Numbered from the stretch's first letter, positions 43,459 through 56,469 are shown. The stretch is DNA of 64,000 nucleotides from Amyelois transitella (GCF_032362555.1 NC_083535.1:5146001-5210000), one strand, 5' to 3'. Program-made: numbers and translations. Notes: generated from the sequence alone by a model not told the origin.

Positions 43459-44936
43459 ATGAGCACATGGAGAAGTGCGGGTTTGAAGTGAGTTCTTCTC
43501 GTATTTTCATCATTCATCATGTCTTTGTCCCTTTACTAGTAAACAGAGCTAAAAGTCCTTCGAGTCTTAGAGTCTTACATAATCACCGTAAAATGTTACA
43601 TAACTAATACCAAAAGTGCAACTATTTCTTATTTATTGCACACTAGAGACCGTTCACTATTTCGTATGCATGGAATCAATCTCGCGGGAACTCCGGGATA
43701 AAGAGTAGCCTATATGTTATTCTAGGTCTTCAGCTACCTACATATCAAATTTCATCGTAATCGGTTCAGTAGTTTTTGCGTGAAGGAGTAACAAACATCC
43801 ATGCTGACATCCTGACATACTCACAAACTTTCGCATTTATAATATCAGTAGGATAGCTTAACTACCAAACAGTTTAGGGCAAAATTGTGTATGGTTCGCT
43901 AGTTTTAGAATTTCGATCTGCTTAAAGTGCAAGACTAACAAATTACCTACACTTCCATTTTAGATATTCATAGTCAAAAGGTATAGTTTTTTCTGATTTA
44001 ATCTTTTCTTTAAATAAAGCCGCCTTACCTCTCGTGGTATTTCAGCTACGTGAATTATTCCAACATCGCAGCTAAGGTCCTTCGCAGGGCCCTTAAAGCG
44101 GATTTGAAAGCAGACGCCGCTAAACGTGACCAATCCTTCATAAAATGCAGTTATTGGTCCAACGGCACTATGCTTCGTAAGTCGTTTTCTTTTTACTACG
44201 CTTTTTTAATAGAATAATAAGATTACAATCTGCAAGCTAATAGCAACTACTAACTAGAAATAACGTAAAATTTATGATTATTGGTGCGTTTGACCTCATG
44301 AACCATAACATTCTACATCTAAGTAGGTATATACATACATACCCTTAATAATGCCAAAAATATGTCGGTTTGAAAAACTTGACATAATTCTGGAATTGTT
44401 GAGGGTAGACTGTGTGTGAGAGACCAGTAATTACACTATTACACTACCGTAAGATAAGTTTTTGCATAGACGAAAATGCTTATTCCCTTAAAAATGATGA
44501 CGGTAAAGAGATGATGTGATACTAATGTTTCGGGAACTAAGTACACTGCATAAATAATAAGAGTACGTAATAGAAACAATCACAGTTACTGCGAAATTTC
44601 AATATAACTGTTATATACAATTAAAACTGTTATATCAAACTTCGGTATAAAATAGTCTTACTAGTAGTAATTTAAAAAGAGCATGCTGGTCCAAAAGTGC
44701 ATGAACTTTTTTATAAAGAGAGATAATTTAGAAATACCCTTATAGCAAGTTTCAACTGAAACTATAAAAAATATATAAAATGCCTATAAAATCTTGAAAT
44801 AACAATCTACCAATGCACTTCTGACCCCGCGCGTACCTATTTATAGTATTTTATGGCTAATGCAAACATTTTATTTTTAGCTGCTGGTGAAAAGCCGCCT
44901 ACCACCGGAGGAGAAGCAGGGAAGCCGGCTGGTTGA
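43459..44936 (+). CDS. ATPsynE: mitochondrial ATP synthase F1 subunit epsilon, complete, 71 aa
   Basis: Small subunit of the central stalk of the mitochondrial F1Fo ATP synthase. Three exons: 43459-43487 (ATG plus 9 codons and 2 bases), 44046-44176, and 44881-44936 (TGA); phases agree and total 216 nt. The start reads MSTWRSAGL and continues across the splice as NYVNYSNIAAKVLRRALKAD, the diagnostic N-terminus of the family (aromatic-rich, then a basic helix). It goes on through KRDQSFIKCSYWSNG and a divergent Gly/Pro/Lys-rich tail. Animal homologues are about 51-61 aa, so the tail is slightly long. The exons are too short to appear as long open frames. It converges with SLC35F6. Confidence 0.9.
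43670..43862 (-). repeat. dispersed repeat with tttgcgtgaaggagtaac phrase
   Basis: In the first intron of the ATP synthase epsilon gene. The + strand has ctcgcgggaact at one side, then aatcggttcagtagtttttg and cacaaactttcgcatttata at the other, which is the reverse orientation of a common moth repeat family. Confidence 0.6.
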
Positions 44937-44949
44937 TAGCATTGGTTAC

Positions 44950-44955
44950 AATAAA
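44950..44955 (+). terminator. polyadenylation signal of ATP synthase epsilon
   Basis: AATAAA only 14 nt after the stop codon, implying a very short 3' UTR if it is the site used. Confidence 0.55.
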
Positions 44956-47147
44956 ACACAAACACTCCTTAATAACTTTTATTACTGATTTTACCGAATA
45001 CAAATTGTTCTATCATTAAAAATATACACTTCACTTATTTCTTAAAAAATATAAATAAAACTAGATTTTCCATATACATAAAAAAACTGAAGAGAAAAAT
45101 TATTCAACTTCGTTGCATGGAATTTTTGGATTCAGATAAATATAAAAGTTAAGTGGGAAAGTTATGGGGTAACACTAAAACATTCTAACGCTATTAAACC
45201 ATTAAAGGAATGCATCGTGCATTCGATGAAAGATACTGGTTTCGCAATAGTTTTCTTGATAAAACACCTTGTAAACCATAATCTATTTGATAAATTTAAG
45301 GATTATTAAAATTTAAGACTGAGCCCCTGACTTGATGTGGGACCCCTTTTTAGTTTGTTTCACTAACTATAATAGTTCAAGTCGCAAAGCATTGTCAAAT
45401 AACAAAAAAATGTCTTCTACAGCTCATATTAGTAACAGCCAATCCATAAAATTTATCTACTTTAAAATTTATCTATATTATAATATTTAGCAAATACAAA
45501 AGGACTACTTAAAAATATGAAATGAATACTAAAATATAAGAACTATAAGACGAGATAGCAAGATGTAGTCTCCGGGAAAAAAGGCGTGATTTTATGTATC
45601 AAGAAAAGTGGGTCTATTCACTTAACGTTGACATGGCATGGCTTACCTAGCTCTTTTTATTTTTAGCTCTCGTTGAGAGACAGGTAAGATTAACGTTAAT
45701 GGATAACCCCGAAGATGCTGGATCTTGCTACGAAAATTAACAGTTTATAACAGTCACAAATTATTGTGAAATCAAATTCCAGTGAGCTTTTTTAATTATT
45801 AAGAAATATCGCATTCTGATGACAGAAAAAGCTTATTATTAATTCTTAAGGTTTCGACACATTTTCAGTTTTGTGACATAATCGGCATAATCGACGGTTT
45901 TAAACCAACAAATTGAGATAATGTATGTCCCTTTATTTTATTGGTTAATTGATTTACCTTATTTGCCATAATTACCTCATTAACTGTAAAAACTATGCAT
46001 TTTCTTTTTTTTAATTGGTTTGATTAATATTGATAGATAATATTATCATAAAAAAATAATGTTGCAACTCTATTAAAAAAGGGTTACTTTATAAAAGTAC
46101 CAGTCAAATTAGTTCATCTACTAAAAATATTTATTTCTTTATGATTAGCACCATTTCAATATTTAGTATTAACCCTTACTGTCGCTCGCTGCATTAATAA
46201 CAATACGTTGAAAATTCTGGACAAAATAAGCGGGTTACTTCCAATATTATCCCTGAAAAATTAAACTCACGTGGAAATAACGCAAAACAATAAAAGTATA
46301 CAATATTTAAATAAATTATCTGAAGAGAAAAAGTGATAGTTTTTATCTTCAGATAATTTTAAATTTGATAGGACATCATTCACTAACATAAAAATAGTAA
46401 TTTAAATTTTGAAGGCACGCATTACTTGAAAGCAGTGACAGAAAAAGATTATATTACCAAACCTCACGGGAGCAAAAATTCGATTTCTAACTACCTGCAG
46501 AGCACCAAACGCCCGTCCCAGCGGTCGGTCCTTTGCTCTGTGTTAATTAGATACGACTACTCATGTAGAATTCGGAATAATAAAAGACTACATAGCGTGT
46601 GGGAAGTAATGGTTTATGAGTCGTCTATTGATGGTAAACACCACCACCAGTTACTGTAACCTTTTCACTTTGCATTTGGCATGCACAGAAAACTGTCTCC
46701 AATTTAGTGCAATAATCTGATTGATGACGATCTTGTCCTATTTAATCCGAATATGCTGTTGTCTGAATTCAACAGAGATGGTTTTGGTGTAGCTCAAATA
46801 TTTATTTATATGCCTCGCAGGACTTCCCTATTGCTTCTAAGATTGTTTCAATTTATAAGAAATTATGAACTTCTGTGTTCCGTATTAAATGTCGACGATA
46901 AAACTGAGTGGGTTTCTGTTAAAAGAAATAGCAAAAGTATTTTTTTTATAACTCTATCGTACAAATTGGTTGATGAGAATGGCAAATTATTAAATTTTTT
47001 CGCTTTACACTTTACATTTTAAAGAAACCCACTCAGACTCGACTCATCAGCCATCAGGACGTACTGTGAAAATTTAACGAACAATTTTTTCCGATTCCGA
47101 TTCCTCCTACTATTATCCTGTTACATCTTACATTCTCTAGTGGAATC
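44956..47147. other. intergenic region between ATP synthase epsilon and SLC35F6
   Basis: AT-rich. Contains a small RTE-like tail remnant (about 45553-45597), a 20-bp hairpin at 46313-46359 and two open frames (46426-46659 and 46753-47022) that match nothing known. The right end probably includes the SLC35F6 3' UTR; a minus-strand AATAAA is present near 46800. Confidence 0.5.
46313..46359. repeat. 20-bp inverted repeat, 7-nt loop
   Basis: Arms 46313-46332 and 46340-46359 pair at 19 of 20 positions around gtgatag. AT-rich and intergenic; could be a hairpin MITE end or a small structured RNA. Confidence 0.7.
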
Positions 47148-50100
47148 CTACGCCTCGCCTTCGTCGGCGCTATCGGCTACTGTATCCACGACCTGCGGCG
47201 TAGTGTCCGTGCGGCGTCGGCACTGAGGCAGCAGACCATTGTACTGGGCCGTGCCGAGGATCAGAACAGCGAAGCCCAGTAGGTGTGGCCAGTGGAACGA
47301 CTGCCATCTGAGGCCGAGGGAGAACATCCAAATCACGAACGTCCTGGAAATAACAATAATTTTTATATACACCTTGAAATACTATAAGCCGGCGAGCTGG
47401 CATTGTTAAAGCGTTACAAACAAACATACATATAATATAACAGTTTCACAAAGACTGAAAGGCCACATTCAGTTGTATAGCTTAAAGAATGAAGTTTCAA
47501 ATAGTAATAGATTGCCAGAGCCCGTTGTCTAAAAGAAAAAGCCCAAGTTTATTAGCCGTCCTTTTTTAATGTGTCTAATGAACCACATGGCACTCAACAG
47601 CATGGCAAGTATTCTTTTTGATTTTTGTCCTTCGAAGAAGAAGCGTGATATTGTGTCCGTCTTATTCCTTCTGGCTATAGATCTGGTTACAACCTTACCA
47701 CTCTTGAAAGGAGCTCGAGGTAAGTGCTTGTCACGAATCAACTCCCATCTGACCTCAGGGACCTAACCTATATTGGATCATGGTTGCACATCCAGTTGCC
47801 TGAATGATCATGATTCCTCACGATGATTTGTAGAACAAACATATTTCTAGTCTTATTAAGATTTTTATGGCTTTGTTTGGCAAACTTCAGATTCCATCAA
47901 ATGGCGTCCAAAAACCTACCTGATTGAATCCAGCACCATCCTGGTGGTAGCGGACATCTCCTTGGTAACGCTGATGCCGGCGAAGTTGAAGAACGCGATG
48001 GAAACCACCGTGCCCAGCACTGCAGCCAGCAGTAGAGGATTGTTGCCTGAAACGGGAATCTGATAGTTAAGTAAGGGCTTTATAGGCACGGTAGCGAGTC
48101 ACTACATAGTATAAAGCAAAGTCGCTTCCCGCTTCTCGCGTCTGTATGTATGCTTATATCTTTAAAACTACGCAACGGATTTTGATGCGTTAATAGAGTG
48201 ATTCAGGAGGAAGGTTTATATGTATAAATTCTACCTGGACAAAGCCGGGGCGGGTGGCTAGTTATATATAAATCTGTGGTCAAAAGTCGGAAGGCGGACC
48301 CCGGACCCCAAGGCACCACAGTGAAAGGTGTAACCAGGAACACGCAGAAACAAAATAGTGTGTATGTGAGAGAGGGTTTTAAGTGACTTGGAACAATGGA
48401 ATAGCATGGTTCAGATAACATAAACTTTTGTCATATAGCAGTGGTACGATATGTCTTCTATTAACATATAATTAAGAGGTCACTGACTAATACCTATACA
48501 TACATAAAATCACCACATTTTCCCAGCAGAGATTAAGTCTTTCCACTAACTGATTTAATCCACATATTAACGCAGAGCCCAAACCACTGGGTCTAGAGAT
48601 TTGACATTTAGCATGTAGGTTTCTTACGTGGTCTTGCACCCCTAAGCCAAGGATCTAAGAGAAGATTTCACAGAATTCACGCGGGAAAAGAAATTAGTAG
48701 GGCTTTTCGTTTTACGGGGACACAACCGCGGGCGGTGTCTAGTTTTTTAGAAATTGGGCACTCAACGGCTTTCGTTGAATTGTTATGAATGTATAGTTCA
48801 ACTGGCTTTGTCCAGCGGCTGCATCCACGTGAGTAGTACCTTCTGTCATTTCCCATAAGAAAGAAGGCCTTATGAATAAAAAAGTTAAAGGAAATCAGTT
48901 TAGTGTGTAACCGTACAGAGGTAACAAATAAAAAATACTTTCGCTTTAATAATATGCAGTATTAATGATAGCAGGATCTGCAAATAATGTCTGTTTGACG
49001 CCAAAATAAGTATATAAAGAAATAGGTGACAAACTACATACCTATTTGCACGAGCCCGTCAACCGCATCCTCGACCGTGTTGCGTGCGTTGTGTCCGAAG
49101 TGAGGGGGCGCCGGCACCCAGTAGAAGACCACCAGGAGACAGGACAGCACGGAGAACCCGAACACTCCCTCCCAGCCCACCGCCTGCAGTGGGGGGATGT
49201 TCAGACCTGATGGAGAAACCCTTGTAACAATATTATTACGAGTCGCCTGTTGAACTAAGAGGTGAATATAATGCAACGTAGTTAGGAACGCGTTGACAAA
49301 AAATGATATTTAGATAAAATTCTAAAGTATTAAAAGTATACATTATTTATTCGGGGTAGACCTCTTAGAATTGTATTTCATCTCAGATCATTATTTGCAA
49401 AGACGCACCATTTGTCAAATGGCAAAAATGAAAAAATGGATCCTTGTACCAATAATAATCAAAATAGGTTCGTCAGGGACTAGGACCTAACTGGAGCACA
49501 AACCGTAATTTTTGTGTTAGGTGTTAAAAAGAAAACCGTATTTGCTTACTGGAGACGTATTTCTCCTCGTACACCATCTGGCATGCGGTGATGACTTGGG
49601 CTACGATGATGAGCAAATCTCCGGTGATGATGCTATTGGGACCCTTGGTCTGGTCATCCTGGAATATGGCGTCCGTTGCGCCAACTACCAGCAGACCGAT
49701 TATCACGCACCCTAAAATATGTTGGAAAAATTAAAAAAATATGTCAATACAAATACATGCGCAATTTATTGTGTATAATTTGTCAATACATTATTGTAAA
49801 TCGATAGCAAACATTGAATCTTTATGTATAGTACACGCTATTGAAAACTTATCTAGACGGTTTTTGATGAAACATAAAAAAATACGATGGTGTAGGTATG
49901 ATAAACATTTTCATAACGTAAAAATTAGAAATTAATTCCAATCGATACACTTATCTATGCATACGAAGTGGGGGGCAAAAGCAAGCATAACAATCAAGCA
50001 TCATGTAAAAAAAATTTTTACCCACTGCAAAACACACGTAGGTAAACCTTCTTTAGAAAGCCTTGGCATAGGATTTAAATGCTTTTCAGCAACTTTTTAT

Positions 50101-53100
50101 TTCGCAGTGACCAAAAGAACCCGAGACTACATGACTTTCACCAAGAGTTAATATTAAAATAGTACTTATCCGCAAGAAAAAAACATTCGCGTTGCAAAAT
50201 TTGTTTAAACATAAAATATTTAAAATAAATGCTATCGTAACAGCAATATCAGCATTAGGAAATAAATTCATTTCATACAAAATAGTTACTATTTTATGCG
50301 ATATGTTCTAATAATGCTTGGAGTGCATCGCTTGTTCTAAGGGTATCACCACATTTCTCGGAATTGGCATCAAGATACCGTGTGACGTAACATGATATTT
50401 GAGCAGTGTTTTGATATTGTGTGCTGGAATGCATTTGGAGTACTAAGTGTAATTGCATTTAAAGTACTAATTATATGGCATTGAAAATTATGAATAGATG
50501 TTGACTCTAGAATGTTATTTGGATGTTTACTGATTCTGGTGCTTTTGCTGGGGATCCCTAGAAACCAAAGTGGCATATGGTATTCCTGAAGAGCTTGTCT
50601 ATATCTCCACCATTTTTTATTTATTAAAACTTTATTAGGTTAGGTTATAAGACATCCATCTACGCTCGATGTCGTGGAATTGAATTTTTTATTAAATATT
50701 AAATGGCTTTGAAGAGAAGGGTGAGTAAAACAATCAAATAGGTACCTACCCATAAAATATTAAACAAAACTTAAATTTATCGTAGCAATTATTCCTGATT
50801 TTTTTTAAATATGAGTATATTGTAATCATATTTTTAAAAAATCAGGTCAATTAGTCTACAGTGACAATGTAGACGACGATGTTACATGCCTATCCAAGGG
50901 AAACTCATTAATTCTAATCGTCATTGCATTCTTAACTATTTAGTTAATATTGACACAATACGTACACGTATAGAATACTTTTGTTGTAATTGCTATTTGC
51001 AATGATTCATCGTAATGGGGGTCATGTTGGCTTGATCGAGATTTTATTGAGAGCTGTATGATTCATTACGATGATAAAGCCTATGTTACTTTGTATGTAA
51101 CACATTATATTTACATATACCTATCAGCAAGTCTTTTGTGATATTTTAAGTCATTGGAAATAAAACCATATTGTTCTGTCATGAATTAATTAAGTACTCT
51201 CTTTGTAAAAATTAATTATGTATTCAGTGGTATTTAACCATTGCAACTGTTAAAAAAAATTCACATACATACATACATGTCACGTCTTCATCCCTTACGA
51301 GATAGACAGAGCCGACGGTATCGAAAAGAATATACTCGTATGCGAAAAGGCTTTATAAAGGAATTGAGATGCAGTTAATGTGTGGTTGCTAGCCAATCGT
51401 CTAAAAGAAGAATCACAAGCCAATCAGCATCGGAAGAGAATCAGCGGGCAATTTTCTTCGTTTCCAAACAAGCATGGAAGTATAATGAATGGAATTTTAA
51501 AATGACAAAAATTACCATGGATGTTTGATGTTACAGTGGGTATTGACAAGTTTTGAAAACAATTCCCAGAAGCGCTATTGTGACCGCTTCTTGTAGTATC
51601 AAACATTGCTTGTAAGAAGTCATAGTCAAAATATAACAAAAGTGCACCTGATGCGCAATTCGAACATTTTTATAAACATCTATCAGAACCTCTTTGTTTT
51701 AATTAGGATAGTTGATTTTGCCCGCAGCTTCGTTTGCTAAAATGTATCATGTGTAACCTCGGCTTTTCAACTTAATTAAAATTTAATTGAAATCGGTTTG
51801 AGATTTAACCGTGGAACCGCAAAATGACCTAGCTAAGCTGAATGACCTGATTTATCGATAAAAAAAATACATAATAAAGGAAGATTTAAAAATAAACATA
51901 ATTACCTACCTTCCATTGAAATAATAAAAATAAAAACAATCGCAGAGCAGAGCAAAAGCAAGCTAACTTCATAAGATTAATTTTACGAAAACTATGGTTT
52001 TGCAGATTTTCGACTCGTGTCCGCCACCCTTACTTAGTCTTACTGTTGCTTGAAACTCAAACTGAAAAATATTTATTGCTTAACTGTGTAGACATGTGAG
52101 AGGAAATATATTTGATAATAACAACAGTTTGCTCTTTCAGACGTTCAATATTTTTTAATAATTAGTTATTAATACTAATGTTAGTATGACTCATCTTATG
52201 ATAATAATACAGACAATCATAATATATTGTAATCAAATACAGTAAATCTAATACTTTTCGATTTTAAATAATCAAGTACTGGCCCTGAAAATGTAAAAGT
52301 CTATTACTGTAAACTTTTTTACAAGTCTACATAACATCAGTAGATATGAGTAAAATAGTACCTAGTACTTATATGAGTTCAATATCCTAATCTATGTATA
52401 TTATAAATGCGAAAATGTAAGTGTAACATCTTGACGCGTTATCTTCTGAAAAAAAAAACCTATATACTTTTGTAGGTAGTATTTAATGCAATTTGATTGG
52501 ACTTTCCAAGTTTTCAATTAAATTGATTGATGAGGTAAAAACATTTCATTAATTTCATCGGCATATCAATCTCAATTCTGCGAAAATCGGACAAGCAATT
52601 ATCCGATTGCAGAATTTTGTCAGGTCAATCGTCAATCCATCAGTTCAATATCGCGGAATCGAATGAAATTTAATTTCATCAAGTTCACCCGCATAATTCC
52701 GTGATTGGACTGTTTAATGTATGTGTGTGTGTACGATTGTATTATACGCCACGATATGAGTACAATACTACCATACAAATAGACAGTTTACTGGAACAAA
52801 ATTAATGCGGATAGGGGCACATATTTCGATAACACACAGAGTGGGCTAACACAACAATAAAATACAAGTATCCTAACAAATATTATAAGTGCGTATGTTT
52901 ATTTGTTTGGTTGTCTCTTCACGCGCTATCTACTGAACCAATCTTCTTGTCATTTTGAAGGGCATAAGATAAAGGTTTCATCCCAGTAAAATTATGTTAG
53001 CTACGAGTATAAAACATGTGCATACATAGGTACATGTAACAAAAAATGAACTTTATTTTTCTCCACAACAATACAAGCCTGGAATGAGATGTTTTGTAAC

Positions 53101-56100
53101 GTTTTCACCAATAAACAAAAAAGAACAGGACTACTCCATCTCGTTCCCATGGATGTCCTAAAAGGCAACTAAGGGATAGACTTATGAACTTGGGATTTTT
53201 CTTTTAGGCGATGCGCTAGCAACCTGTCACTACTTGAATCTCAATTCTATCATTAAACCAAACAGCTGAACGTGGTCTATCAGTCCTTTTTTATACTATT
53301 GGATCTGTCTAGCCCGCAAGGGATATAGACGTGACTATATATATGTATGTATGTTTCATAGTTCTGGCTTATACAGTCACACAATTCGCACTCTACGCTA
53401 GTTAACATTGTTTAAGTGAAAAAAAAAGATTACCGATTCCGGCCCACTCCCGTTTTAGGATGACTCTGTTGAGGAAGGTCATTGACAGCATAGCGACGAA
53501 TATGATAACCGAGCCCCGGCACATCTGGAAGCTGCTGGCGTAAGTCAGGGTTAGGCCCACGTACATGATAGAGGTCGCCACCTGGACACGAGATGGTAAA
53601 TATATTAGTAGTTAGGTATATTACATAAATAATCTCGTCTATATTCCTTGCGGAGCAGACAGAGCCAACAGTATTTTCAAGACTGATTGGCCACGTTTAG
53701 CTGTTTGGCTATGTGGGAGAATTGAGATTCAAATAGTGACAGGTTGCTAGCCCATCGCCTAAAAGAAGAATGTGAGTTTATGAGCCTATCCCTTAGTCGG
53801 CTTTTACGACATCCATGATAAAGAGATGAAGTAGTCCTGTTATTTTTTTCTAATGGCGCCAGGAAACACACGGCACTAGTTATTATAGTTATATTATTTA
53901 TGATAAAAATAGTTCTGGCGAAAGGTCAGGTCAAGAGAATCCGAAACCGAGCTTGTATTGAGTTATGAATTCCTAAGAAGCTATAGAAGTATGCAGGGAT
54001 AGTAGCAAGTGGAAAGATGTAGTCTCTGCCTACCCCACCGGGAGAGGCGTTTATGTATGTATGTGTGTGTGAGTGTGTGTGTAATAACAAACAGCTATAG
54101 GTAGCCCCGAAGTACGTTCGAGACTTGTATTATGGGAACTTGCTCAATGATATTATATTTCATAATGAAAGGAATAGTATCAAGTTTTCCTGAAAAAAAA
54201 ATGTTGAGATCAAAAAGAAAAAAGTTTAGTAATGTTTAAACAACTTGCAAAACATGTGTAATATCTAGTACAACATTTGAGACATTTGAGAAAATAGAAA
54301 GGATTTTCTATTTTTTCAACATTGCGTCTACATTTGTTTCGATAGTGTACAGTGATTATTTTCCCGCTGTTAAGTTAAAATTAATTGATATGCTGCGGAT
54401 AGGGCACGTCCGGGTTATCACAACATTCACAATCGACGAGAGCCGCTGTTTTTGACTCGGCGCCACATGTTACCGTCAACATGCCTTAACCGAATAAAAT
54501 AACCGAAAAAAAAATTTTACTGTGCAGTGATTTTACAAAAGTCAGCCTCAGGAGTCACGTCAATATTCTACCATCACTGTGATCGAGTAAAAATTTCGAA
54601 CATCGAGAAAATTGGTTCCCGTCACTCACCATTTTTATATAGAATTCGTTTTGTAGTTCACGTAGTACTGTTCACGCGAAATGATGAGACCACCTATTTA
54701 TTATTGTATCGCCGTATTTGAAGTTATAGTAACTACCTAAGCAAATAACAGACAGCTGTAAGTGGGACCGAAAATGTTGTAGAAAATCGCCTAGATTCAT
54801 GCCACTTCAATTGGCATTTCATATGTAACCATGACTTTATCTTACTGTTATTTTCGTATCACGGTCATTAATTCTTCTGAAGGAATGTCACAGCCAGAAC
54901 GAAATGGTTGTAGTTTAGGTAGGGCCTACATATCTCAATATATAAATGATTTGGTCAAATGTTTCTATAGTTACAAAATTATTTTCTTGCGAGTAGGATT
55001 AGCATTACATAAGTATGATCCACTTGCAATCATAAAAGTTAATGGGTTTTTATGATAACAAAGAATCCATATTGTGTTTATGCTCCCAACCAACATTTCA
55101 TTTAATCAAGATCACTTGGAAAATCTTAAATTTGTGTAGAATAGAATAGAGTAGAATATTGATTACACTGGCAAACTCAACATCCTACAGCGAGGTGAGG
55201 TATTTAATAGCCGCAAAGTAACTACCAGACCGTACACAAAATAATTCCGTCTAAGCTGAACGACTGAATGTGGCCTATCAGGTCTGTTAGCTCTGTCACT
55301 GACTAATATTATGTTACATCCATGCCTTTGCATAATGCGTTATATAAACTTATATAACTTATACAGGTAAAGAATTCATAACTTTCATGGTTTGTTTGTA
55401 TGGGCTAATATTCGAAAATATTGAAATGATAAAAAAATATCTTACAGCATTTAAAATGCATCGTCTGTTATAGGCTATCATTTTTACATTCTGCAGCAGT
55501 TTGCTGCAGAATGTAAGTGAAATAGTTATTATCCTTTAGTTAATATCCTAAGCCATAGTGGTGAACATGCTTGTCATTGTTAAAGTTGTTTGAAATGAAA
55601 CTTTATAAAAGAAACATATTGGAAAATATTCTTACAAGATCAAACATGGCTGCCGGCATAAGAATGAATGGGTTGAAATTCTGGTTGCCTTGCACAAGCA
55701 TGGGTCCGGAATCATTCCTCATGGTCAGCCGGTAGATGATCTTGAAGGTTAGCAGGCATAGCATCTCACCCAGAAACATGGCAGCCGCCTAAATGATACA
55801 ATAATTTCAATTTGTGTTGGTAACGGAAGTAGAGAAAAAAATATAACAAATACATAATATTCTCATTTTACAAAATTGCATAAATTTTAAAGGTATACAA
55901 ATCTGAAACCTGAAGCAGCTTAAAAGAAAAAAATATAAGGCAAGGGACATCTCAGAGATGCATTAAAGACTTGAAAATTGTAGATTACTATAAGATTACT
56001 ATACCTGAAGGAAAGGATGTTCGAACACTCTTATGTTGCCATCTGAGCCCTTAGACTCTATCTTATCCGCCCATTTTGTGCACAAAGTGTTAATGGAGCC

Positions 56101-56151
56101 AGTCACTACCATCATACCTGCCAAGAATTTCTGGTACTTTGTCCACGCCAT
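47148..56151 (-). CDS. SLC35F6-like multipass membrane protein, complete, 365 aa
   Basis: Member of the drug/metabolite-transporter superfamily related to human SLC35F6, a lysosomal/mitochondrial-associated membrane protein of unproven substrate. Coding exons on the minus strand: 56151-56005, 55788-55636, 53581-53434, 49711-49550, 49206-49042, 48046-47920, 47343-47148 (TAG); phases agree and total 1098 nt. Family signatures: start MAWTKYQKFLAGMMVVTGSI and KWADKIE; HPFLQ; ASSFQMCRGSVIIF; ITGDLLIIVAQVI and MVYEEKYV; ISVTKEMSATTRMVLDS; GTAQYNGL near the C-terminus. Hydrophobic stretches suggest about nine or ten membrane spans, and the tail after GTAQYNG is acidic and cytosolic-like. Length is close to the human 371 aa. 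Introns carry many repeats. The substrate is not assigned here. Confidence 0.93.
47450..47600 (-). repeat. SINE-like element, degenerate
   Basis: In the last SLC35F6 intron. Contains actgaaaggccacattcag, gttgtctaaaagaaaaagccc and ttattagccgtcctttttt, all family blocks in diverged form. Confidence 0.55.
51260..51425 (-). repeat. SINE-like element
   Basis: Starts with catacatacatacatg, then tcatcccttacgagatagac, and later gctagccaatcgtctaaaagaa. The reversed (TATG) tail and internal blocks place it in the same family. Confidence 0.65.
53125..53355 (+). repeat. SINE-like element upstream of exon 3 on the map
   Basis: Near full length: from aggactactccatctcg through gcgctagcaacctgtcac, cagctgaacgtggtc and cccgcaagggatatagacg to a (TATG)n tail. 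It is about 80 bases from SLC35F6 exon 3. Confidence 0.75.
53632..53875 (-). repeat. SINE-like element on the other side of exon 3
   Basis: Near full length in inverted orientation to the 53125-53355 copy: tcgtctatattccttgcgg, gacaggttgctagcccat, cgcctaaaagaagaatg, ending near ggcgccaggaaac. It lies about 50 bases from exon 3. Confidence 0.75.
53915..54085 (+). mobile_element. RTE-like LINE 3' end fragment
   Basis: Decayed copy of the RTE-like peptide region (tctggcgaaaggtcaggtca, then gcaagtggaaagatgtagtc and gcctaccccaccgggaga), ending in a (GTAT)n/(GTGT)n tail. 5' truncated, as is usual for LINEs. Confidence 0.75.
55484..55516. repeat. 15-bp perfect inverted repeat, 3-nt loop
   Basis: Arms 55484-55498 and 55502-55516 (ttacattctgcagca and its reverse complement) with loop gtt. 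Contains two PstI-type ctgcag palindromes. Sits in an SLC35F6 intron. Confidence 0.75.
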
Positions 56152-56375
56152 AGTGTATCCTTGCTTAACCTAAATGTGAGAATCGTCATTAATAACTTAT
56201 TTTTAGTAAAGTTCGTACATAATTTTTTTTAGCTAACTACATTACGCTCTTAGCTTTTTATAATAAAAGATAAAAAGTAACAAAGACATTAATAAAAGTC
56301 TCTGACAGAGATATGTTTATTTAAATAAGGTAAATAATGTTATAAAGCGATAATTTAATGAGAAAAGTTTCTTAC

Positions 56376-56469
56376 CCGTTTTATATGCAGTTGGTTAAGG
56401 TGGTGAAGGAAAACAAATTCAACATAAACTTGCCGAGTCAATGCCAACGAACCGTACTCGATTGCATAC
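56376..56469 (-). other. probable SLC35F6 leader exon
   Basis: Bounded by an acceptor (tttcttag) and the donor GTAAGA; the next exon starts at 56169, 18 nt before the MAWTKY start. The exon is open in the frame that continues into the SLC35F6 start (31 codons, no Met), so it is either leader or part of an N-terminal extension whose start lies further upstream. The peptide is not recognised. Confidence 0.5.

Larger units (their letters stand above)
49712..53433 (-). other. large SLC35F6 intron with repeats
   Basis: The largest intron of the gene (3.7 kb). It holds SINE-like copies at about 51260-51425 (-) and 53125-53355 (+), fragments of other dispersed elements at about 52390-52470 and 52870-53000, and AT-rich filler with a short tandem motif (gcattt..agtactaa, twice) near 50430-50470. 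Confidence 0.6.
53582..55635 (-). other. SLC35F6 intron
   Basis: Contains the SINE and LINE fragments listed above, a 15-bp hairpin at 55484-55516, and a short SINE-like piece at about 55250-55310 (gctgaacgactgaatgtggc). Otherwise AT-rich. Confidence 0.55.
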
